From positions 869-11,902 of the forward strand of contig DHTG01000003.1 in NCBI GenBank assembly GCA_002411545.1: a DNA stretch of 11,034 nt, in the 5' to 3' direction. The translations under genes were made by a program, and so were the position numbers. Positions 6,010-11,034 of this stretch are shown here, piece after piece. The DNA comes from Bacteroidales bacterium UBA5266. GTDB lineage: Bacteria > Bacteroidota > Bacteroidia > Bacteroidales > WCHB1-69. The notes beneath the pieces are model-generated. The model saw nothing but the letters and a program-made list of their open reading frames with translations, did no database searches and was not told where the DNA came from. The number at the start of each line of letters is the position of its first letter. The first letter of the stretch is position 1.

Positions 6010-8830
6010 ATGTTATAAGGGGTTTTAGGTATTGTGCAGTATAGCCAATGCCTTTTTTTACAATGTGTTCGGGGGTTCCTTCGACGATGAGTTTGCCTCC
6101 TTTTTGTCCTCCTTCCGGTCCTAAGTCGATAATCCAATCGGCCACTTTGATAACATCCATATTGTGTTCAATCACTAATATAGTATTTCCTTTATCAACA
6201 AGTTGATTCAAGACATCTAAAAGTATGCGTATGTCTTCGAAATGCAATCCGGTGGTTGGTTCATCCAATATATAAAAGGTATTACCGGTATCTTTTTTAC
6301 CCAGTTCGGCAGCGAGTTTGATGCGTTGGGCTTCTCCACCGGATAGGGTAGTGGATGATTGTCCTAAACGTAAATACCCTAATCCTACTTTTTCAAGCAC
6401 TTCTAATTTATAACGTATGTTGGGGATGCCTTCAAAGAAGTGTATGGATTCGTTCACATCCATCTCTAACACATCGCTGATTGATTTTCCTTTGTAACGG
6501 ATTTCCAATGTTTCTCTGTTGTAGCGTTTGCCGTTACAACTGTCGCAATGTACATAAACATCGGGTAAGAAGCTCATTTCTATCGTACGTAAGCCACATC
6601 CTTTACAGCTTTCACACCTACCGCCCGAAACATTGAAAGAAAACCGGCCGGCTTTGTAATTGCGCACTTTTGATTCGGGAAGAGAAGCATAAAGTTTTCT
6701 GATTTCATCAAAAACACCGATATAGGTAACCGGATTGGAGCGCGGTGTACGCCCGATGGGTTGTTGATCGATTTCTATGACTTTATCGATATACTCTAGG
6801 CCGCTGATGCTTTTATAAGATAGTGTTTTTTTTTCAGAACGATAAATGTATTGGTGTAGGATGGGATATAAAGTGGCATTGATTAAGGACGATTTTCCGC
6901 TGCCCGAAACGCCGGTGATGCAGATGAATTTGTGTAAGGGGAAGCTGATGTCTAAGTTTTTGAGGTTATTTCCACAAGCTCCCTTCAAAACAATCGACTG
7001 TCCATTTCCTTTGCGTCTTTGCTTGGGAAGCTCAATTTTTCGTTTCCCGTTTAAATAATCGGCGGTTAAGGTAGAAGCTTTTTTTATGTCGTCCATACGA
7101 CCTTCCGCGACCACATGTCCCCCTTTAATGCCGGCAGCCGGTCCCATATCAACAATATAGTCGGCAGCTTGCATGGTGTCTAAATCATGTTCCACCACAA
7201 TGATTGAGTTGCCTGTGTCCCGCAATTGATGCAAGGAAGCTATCAATCGTTGGTTGTCTCTTTGATGTAACCCTATACTAGGTTCATCTAAAATATACAA
7301 TACATTGACCAATTGCGATCCGATTTGTGTAGCCAAACGAATGCGTTGGGCTTCACCACCGGATAAACTCTGAGAAGAACGATTTAAACTTAAATAATCT
7401 ATGCCTACATTCAATAAAAAACGCAGGCGAGTTCTGATTTCTCGGATGATGTCGTAGGCAATGAGTCGTTGTTGTTCGCTCAGATAGGTATGTATGTGAT
7501 CAAACCACTCATCCAATAGGCCTATATCCATGGCTGATAGTTCGGCAATGTTTTTACCTCCAATCAGAAAATACAATACTTCCTTTTTCAATCGAGTGCC
7601 GTTACAGGCATCGCAGGTTTTGGTATGCATGAATTGTTGTGCCCATTTGCGGATGTTGGCAGGTGCATCTTCGTTGTTTTGTGATATGATGAAATTTATA
7701 ATTCCTTCATAATTGTTATTATACAAATATGTATCGGAAATGTCGTTTTTTTGCATAATGGGTTGGTCGCTACCATAAAAAATAACATTCAATGCTTCTT
7801 CAGGAATTTCTTCGATGGGGGTGTCTAAGGTAAAATGATATTGATAGGCAATGCCTTCGATTTGTCTGAAAATCCAGTTTGGTTTGTAACTGCCAATGGG
7901 CGTGATGCCTCCGGCACGGATAGATTGTTTAGGATTTGGTAGCATTTTTTCAATGTTCGTTTCGGTTATTTCCCCTAAACCATTGCATTTTGGACAATAA
8001 CCATAAGGTGAGTTGAATGAAAAGGTATTGGGTTCGGGTTCGGGGTATGAAATACCGGTCGTAGGACATATCAAGTAACGACTTAAAATTTTGGGAGTAG
8101 AAGTGTTTTCTTCCAAAATCATCAAAGTGCCTTTGCCGTGTTTTAAGGCTAATTGTATGGCTTTTTGTAAACGGGTGGAATGATTTCCTTTGACCTCAAG
8201 GGTATCAATTAATAATTCAATATCATGTGTTTTGTACCGGTCTACTTGCATGCGAAGCATAATATCTTTCATTTCTCCATCTACCCGCACATGCAAGAAA
8301 CCTCCTTTTAAGACTTGTTGAAATAATTCCCTGTAATGACCTTTACGTCCTTTTACTAAGGGAGCTAATACATGTATGCTTTTGTTTTTATAGTTTTGTT
8401 CGACCAAGGCTATGATTTGTTTTTCGGTATAACGAATCATAGGTTCATTTGTATTATAGGAGTAGGCCGTCGATACACGGGCGTATAATAAACGAAGAAA
8501 ATCATAAATTTCAGTGATGGTTCCTACCGTGGAACGTGGACTGCGATTCACGGTTTTCTGTTCAATGGAAATCACCGGACTCAATCCCGTTATTTTATCG
8601 ACTTCGGGTCGTGACATCTCTCCCACAAATCGACGTGCATAGGAGGAAAATGTCTCTAAATAACGCCGTTGACCTTCCGCATAAATTGTATCGAAGGCTA
8701 ATGAAGATTTTCCCGAACCCGATAAACCGGTGATTACGATTAATTGATTACGAGGTAGCACAAGGTTCACATTTTTTAAATTATGTTTCTTTGCTCCCCA
8801 AATCTCTAAATTTTCTTCTGCTATCGACAT
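6008..8830 (-). CDS. uvrA: Excinuclease ABC subunit UvrA
   Basis: UvrA is the ATP-driven damage-recognition subunit of nucleotide excision repair. It dimerises, binds distorted DNA and loads UvrB. The 940-residue length is typical. Both ABC modules are complete. Module I has Walker A GLSGSGKSS (35-43), signature LSGGEAQRIRLA (489-500), Walker B LYILDEPSIGLH (511-522) and switch His548. Module II has Walker A GVSGSGKSS (640-648), signature LSGGEAQRIKLA (829-840), Walker B FYILDEPTTGLH (852-863) and switch His889. The UvrB-binding and insertion region lies between about 120 and 400. The C-terminal zinc module has all four cysteines (739, 742, 762, 765). The N-terminal site has Cys255, Cys279 and Cys282, but Thr258 stands where the second cysteine of CPxCG is usual, so this site may bind no zinc or use another ligand. 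The gene is monocistronic, with a -7 box at 8917-8924 and an inverted repeat in its leader. Confidence 0.98.
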   Translation of the reverse strand: MSIAEENLEIWGAKKHNLKNVNLVLPRNQLIVITGLSGSGKSSLAFDTIYAEGQRRYLETFSSYARRFVGEMSRPEVDKITGLSPVISIEQKTVNRSPRSTVGTITEIYDFLRLLYARVSTAYSYNTNEPMIRYTEKQIIALVEQNYKNKSIHVLAPLVKGRKGHYRELFQQVLKGGFLHVRVDGEMKDIMLRMQVDRYKTHDIELLIDTLEVKGNHSTRLQKAIQLALKHGKGTLMILEENTSTPKILSRYLICPTTGISYPEPEPNTFSFNSPYGYCPKCNGLGEITETNIEKMLPNPKQSIRAGGITPIGSYKPNWIFRQIEGIAYQYHFTLDTPIEEIPEEALNVIFYGSDQPIMQKNDISDTYLYNNNYEGIINFIISQNNEDAPANIRKWAQQFMHTKTCDACNGTRLKKEVLYFLIGGKNIAELSAMDIGLLDEWFDHIHTYLSEQQRLIAYDIIREIRTRLRFLLNVGIDYLSLNRSSQSLSGGEAQRIRLATQIGSQLVNVLYILDEPSIGLHQRDNQRLIASLHQLRDTGNSIIVVEHDLDTMQAADYIVDMGPAAGIKGGHVVAEGRMDDIKKASTLTADYLNGKRKIELPKQRRKGNGQSIVLKGACGNNLKNLDISFPLHKFICITGVSGSGKSSLINATLYPILHQYIYRSEKKTLSYKSISGLEYIDKVIEIDQQPIGRTPRSNPVTYIGVFDEIRKLYASLPESKVRNYKAGRFSFNVSGGRCESCKGCGLRTIEMSFLPDVYVHCDSCNGKRYNRETLEIRYKGKSISDVLEMDVNESIHFFEGIPNIRYKLEVLEKVGLGYLRLGQSSTTLSGGEAQRIKLAAELGKKDTGNTFYILDEPTTGLHFEDIRILLDVLNQLVDKGNTILVIEHNMDVIKVADWIIDLGPEGGQKGGKLIVEGTPEHIVKKGIGYTAQYLKPLIT

Positions 8831-8868
8831 CTTGTATGCTTTGAAGTGGTTTTCGTGCCGGAAAGCAA

Positions 8869-8888
8869 TAGTAAAAGCCTGTTTACTA
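8869..8888. promoter_or_regulatory. Inverted repeat in the uvrA leader (possible operator)
   Basis: TAGTAAA (8869-8875) and TTTACTA (8882-8888) form a perfect 7-bp inverted repeat with a 6-nt spacer. It lies about 20-40 nt downstream of the expected uvrA start site and 38 nt before the start codon. It could be a repressor site or a small RNA hairpin. I do not know a LexA consensus for this group that would settle it. Confidence 0.4.
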
Positions 8889-8916
8889 AACTTATATGCT
8901 TTTCTGTTGGCCTATG

Positions 8917-8924
8917 CAAAAATA
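8917..8924 (-). promoter_or_regulatory. Promoter -7 box of uvrA
   Basis: Read on the minus strand this is TATTTTTG, an exact TAnnTTTG box followed by CA. Transcription would begin near 8910 and give a leader of about 80 nt. No clear -33 TTTG is seen upstream. Confidence 0.55.
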
Positions 8925-9037
8925 CATAAAATATATCGTCTATGCTATCATCCAACGAAAATATATGAGTAGGTTTTCCACAAGCTTCCTTAGCGGGATT
9001 GATATGTTAAGTCAAGAAGATGTATGCAATATCAGAT

Positions 9038-9406
9038 TTACTTTTTATTCAGGGTTTTATACGATAATATATGAATGCTTACAGCAATAGCAATGCCTAT
9101 CAATAGGATACGCAACCATAGAAGGCTGATAAAAATAAAGGCTGAACTCAGAATGCATACCCATAATAAAAGCAGACTACTGATTTTCACTTTTATTGGA
9201 ATGGCTTTGTATTGTTGAAAGTTTCGAATGTAATTTCCTAAATATTTATGATTTAATAGGCGACTTTGCAAATAAGGTGAACTTTTGTAAAATAGAAAAG
9301 AAGCCAACAATAAGAAGGGTGTAGTGGGAAGCACAGGAAGAACAATGCCGATGAGTCCCAAACTTACTGAAAAAAAACCTACTATAATGAGTAGAATGCG
9401 CAACAT
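9038..9406 (-). CDS. DUF454/YbaN-family inner membrane protein
   Basis: This 122-residue integral membrane protein belongs to the DUF454 (YbaN) family, whose biochemical role is not established. The family hallmark is clear: GLIGIVLPVLPTTPFLLLAS (residues 17-36), followed by the SSPYLQSRLLNHKYLGNYIRNF region (42-63). Hydrophobic stretches at about 4-24, 28-40, 76-96 and 98-114 suggest three or four membrane segments. The length is the family's usual one. The start codon lies 2 nt after the prenyltransferase stop codon, so the two are almost certainly one transcript with coupled translation. No separate promoter is visible, and no convincing terminator stands downstream before 8960. A link to quinone or lipid metabolism is only suggested by the neighbour. 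Confidence 0.88.
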   Translation of the reverse strand: MLRILLIIVGFFSVSLGLIGIVLPVLPTTPFLLLASFLFYKSSPYLQSRLLNHKYLGNYIRNFQQYKAIPIKVKISSLLLLWVCILSSAFIFISLLWLRILLIGIAIAVSIHILSYKTLNKK

Positions 9407-9408
9407 AA

Positions 9409-10398
9409 TTATAAAAAACTAATTATCAAGGTCAATATGCAAAAGAACACACATATATTACGGGCTAAAAACCAACGCAACATAAACTGATCAATCCGTG
9501 CCTCTTTGATGGCTTTCCATTGCTCCATGGGTCCCATCCACCATTGAGGAGTATAGGAGTGTTGAGGATGTTTAATGTATTGTATCAAGAGGAAATATAA
9601 ACGTATTGCTAAAGGTAAAAGAATGAATAATAGGAAATAATAATAATTTACATAATGAAAATATATTCCTGCAACTATCAAGATAAAGGGACTGAAAAGG
9701 GGAATGGCTGCTACGGCTAATTGGAATTTTTTGTTTTTAATTAAAACGGCCAAGGTTTTTTTGTTGACAAAGGCATCGGCTTCGCAGTCCATGATGGAGT
9801 GTATGTATAAGATATTTATTACCAGCATTCCTACTATTAAAGAGACTAAGCCTAATTCGGGCGTAAAATTACCGCAGCTTGCATAAAACACTCCCGACAT
9901 TAACAAAGGGCCAAATATGATTCCTATGCTGATTTCGCCCCATCCATGGTAGCTTAAGCGCAAGGGATATCCCGAATAGAAATAGCTTAAAAAGAAGGTA
10001 ACCAATGCGATGTATAGAATATTTAGACCTCTGAAATAAAATATGATACTACCACATATGAAAGCAAGGGAGAAAAACAGACCAATCACCCAACCTAGGT
10101 TTCGTACTGAAATCCGACCTGATAGTAAATAGCTACATTTCCCTTTGCGTATCGGCGATTTGCTTGGGTTTGCTTGTTTTACTATAACATCGGTATTTTT
10201 TGAATAATCAAAATAATCGTCTAATAAATTAGTGCCTAAATGAGCAACTGCAACACCCATCAGCGCTAATAGAGCTAATCCCCATGAGAAATCAGGGGAT
10301 GGAATGGCTAAACCTATGGCAAGGATAGCAGGCATGATGCTTTGTGGAAGCGCTTGTATGCGTGCATTTTGTAACCAAAAATAAATGTTTTTTATCAT
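9409..10398 (-). CDS. UbiA-family prenyltransferase, MenA-like
   Basis: This 329-residue polytopic membrane protein is a UbiA-superfamily prenyltransferase, probably attaching a polyprenyl chain to an aromatic acceptor such as 1,4-dihydroxy-2-naphthoate in menaquinone synthesis (MenA role). The first Asp-rich motif is NLLDDYFDY (57-65; Asp60, Asp61, Asp64) and the second is MDCEADAFVNKKTLAVLI (203-220; Asp204, Asp208). These bind Mg-diphosphate in the family. SGYPLRLSYHGWGEISIGII and FGPLLMSGVFYA (142-173) match the MenA-type loop and following helix. About eight or nine hydrophobic helices can be seen. The motifs differ from the commonest MenA forms: DD instead of ND in motif 1, and NKKTL instead of GKxTL in motif 2. 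No other men gene lies nearby, so another UbiA-type acceptor is possible and I give no gene symbol. It is the first gene of a two-gene unit. Confidence 0.85.
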   Translation of the reverse strand: MIKNIYFWLQNARIQALPQSIMPAILAIGLAIPSPDFSWGLALLALMGVAVAHLGTNLLDDYFDYSKNTDVIVKQANPSKSPIRKGKCSYLLSGRISVRNLGWVIGLFFSLAFICGSIIFYFRGLNILYIALVTFFLSYFYSGYPLRLSYHGWGEISIGIIFGPLLMSGVFYASCGNFTPELGLVSLIVGMLVINILYIHSIMDCEADAFVNKKTLAVLIKNKKFQLAVAAIPLFSPFILIVAGIYFHYVNYYYFLLFILLPLAIRLYFLLIQYIKHPQHSYTPQWWMGPMEQWKAIKEARIDQFMLRWFLARNICVFFCILTLIISFL

Positions 10399-10672
10399 CG
10401 AATCAAAGGCATCTGAAAACTATATTACTTATTATGTATTTCGCAGAGTGCTTATCCCTATAATGTATAATAACTATTTTTTGCATAAATCATTGTATGC
10501 AAGTGCCAATAAAAATAATGTTTTTTAGTACACTCGCTGTTTAAAATGAATTATAAATACTTTTATTATCTTTCCCTTCCTTATATTATTAAAAATTATT
10601 GCCATATCAAGCATAACGAAGAGAAATGAAGAACCTATAAACAATAACATGATTTAAATTGGACAATGATAT

Positions 10673-10700
10673 AAATATTTAAAAATATTTAAAATATTTA
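10673..10700 (+). repeat. Three phased AAATATTTA repeats upstream of a promoter
   Basis: AAATATTTA occurs at 10673-10681, 10683-10691 and 10692-10700, that is at 10- and 9-nt steps close to one helical turn, ending 10 nt before the -7 box. Each copy is itself palindromic apart from the last base. Such phased A/T tracts could bend DNA or act as an UP-like element. Low complexity makes chance possible. Confidence 0.45.
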
Positions 10701-10718
10701 AAAAAAAGTATAAATTTG
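10688..10718 (+). promoter_or_regulatory. Promoter of the last gene
   Basis: TAAATTTG at 10711-10718 fits TAnnTTTG, and a TTTA at 10688-10691 lies 19 nt upstream as a -33 candidate inside the AT repeats. Start of transcription is expected near 10725, leaving a long leader of about 170 nt before ATG 10892. The -7 region is part of the block shared with the lipoprotein promoter. Confidence 0.5.
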
Positions 10719-10731
10719 CACACTGAAATTA
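10701..10731 (+). repeat. Promoter/leader block, copy 2 (copy 1 at 5445-5475)
   Basis: This is the second copy of the 31-nt block described at 5445-5475, with 28 of 31 identical bases and no gaps. It stands at the same position relative to the -7 box in both copies. Confidence 0.6.
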
Positions 10732-10891
10732 GTGTAATTGTAGTAATGTATTATACAATGATTAAAAGGCATTAACTATGGTAGAATAGATAAGAGATGA
10801 AAGGAATACATATGATTGACAAAATAATTGTAACATTTTACTAAATAATAAATGAAAAATACCAATTTTTAAAAACTAAATATAATTTATC

Positions 10892-11034
10892 ATGAAAAAA
10901 TTTTATGTATTAATTGGAATGCTAAGTTTTATTTTCTTAAGCTATTCCCAGACACGTATTTCTTTTACGGAGACCTTTGACGGTTCTTCACAAAGTTTTA
11001 CGATGACCCCTAGTTCGGCCTGGATGATTGATTC
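10892..11034 (+). CDS. Secreted protein, 5' part only (cut by window end)
   Basis: Only the first 47 codons are present. MKKFYVLIGMLSFIFLSYSQ is a clear signal peptide with a likely cut near SYS. The mature start TRISFTETFDGSSQSFT and the following SSAWMID resemble the opening of jelly-roll adhesin-like (choice-of-anchor/cleaved-adhesin) domains of large T9SS-exported Bacteroidota proteins. That is inference from a short stretch, and the function is unknown. The start fits an AT-rich, Shine-Dalgarno-free leader. The reading frame is open to the window edge. Confidence 0.75.
   Translation, partial: MKKFYVLIGMLSFIFLSYSQTRISFTETFDGSSQSFTMTPSSAWMID

Larger units (their letters stand above)
10399..10891. 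other. Divergent intergenic region, 493 nt, no gene seen
   Basis: This very AT-rich stretch separates the prenyltransferase (minus) from the last gene (plus). It contains three AAATATTTA repeats, a -7 box at 10711-10718, and a leader of about 170 nt with three tiny reading frames of 5 to 15 codons. No tRNA, riboswitch fold or credible protein gene could be recognised. No exact TAnnTTTG box is found on the minus strand for the prenyltransferase. Confidence 0.6.

Noticed and set aside
8896..9090. Plus-strand frame of 64 codons between uvrA and the DUF454 gene
   Set aside because: It covers the uvrA -7 box and the 3' end of the DUF454 gene, has no promoter and no recognisable domain.
1..11034. 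Mobile elements, CRISPR arrays, tRNA/rRNA genes, toxin-antitoxin or defence systems
   Set aside because: None of the expected proteins, repeat-spacer patterns or conserved RNA sequences could be found on either strand.

Overview
The window reads as chromosomal DNA from an AT-rich member of the Bacteroidota, most likely the order Bacteroidales. Three things support this. The upstream regions carry Bacteroidota-type promoter -7 boxes (TAnnTTTG) and no Shine-Dalgarno sequences. One gene encodes a secreted protease ending in a type IX secretion system (T9SS) type A sorting domain. The next gene encodes an outer-envelope protein with the TPR / PD40 propeller / regulatory domain / OmpA layout of the T9SS component PorE. 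Genus and species cannot be told from the sequence.

Layout, + strand, left half: a cytosolic-type patatin-like lipid acyl hydrolase (260-1033); a T9SS-exported trypsin-fold serine endopeptidase of the lysyl-endopeptidase type (1188-3449); 12 nt later the PorE-like OmpA-family protein (3462-5414); then, from its own promoter, a small lipocalin-like lipoprotein (5497-5946). Minus strand, right half: uvrA (6008-8830), convergent with the lipoprotein gene and separated from it by a perfect 13-bp hairpin; and a two-gene unit made of a MenA/UbiA-type membrane prenyltransferase (9409-10398) followed 2 nt later by a DUF454/YbaN membrane protein (9038-9406). A 493-nt AT-rich intergenic region (10399-10891) then leads to the first 47 codons of a signal-peptide protein on the + strand (10892 to the window end), probably another large secreted protein.

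The protease and the PorE-like gene are the clearest functional pair: a T9SS substrate probably co-transcribed with a peptidoglycan-binding, propeller-bearing envelope protein. UvrA is the nucleotide-excision-repair damage sensor and is unrelated to its neighbours. The prenyltransferase probably serves menaquinone synthesis, but no other men genes are present to confirm it.

No rRNA, tRNA, CRISPR array, insertion sequence, phage gene or recognisable new defence or biosynthetic system is visible. The most notable observations are: a 31-nt promoter/leader block with 28 identities shared by the lipoprotein gene and the last gene; an inverted repeat in the uvrA leader; a UvrA zinc site lacking one cysteine; and the protease/PorE-like pairing.
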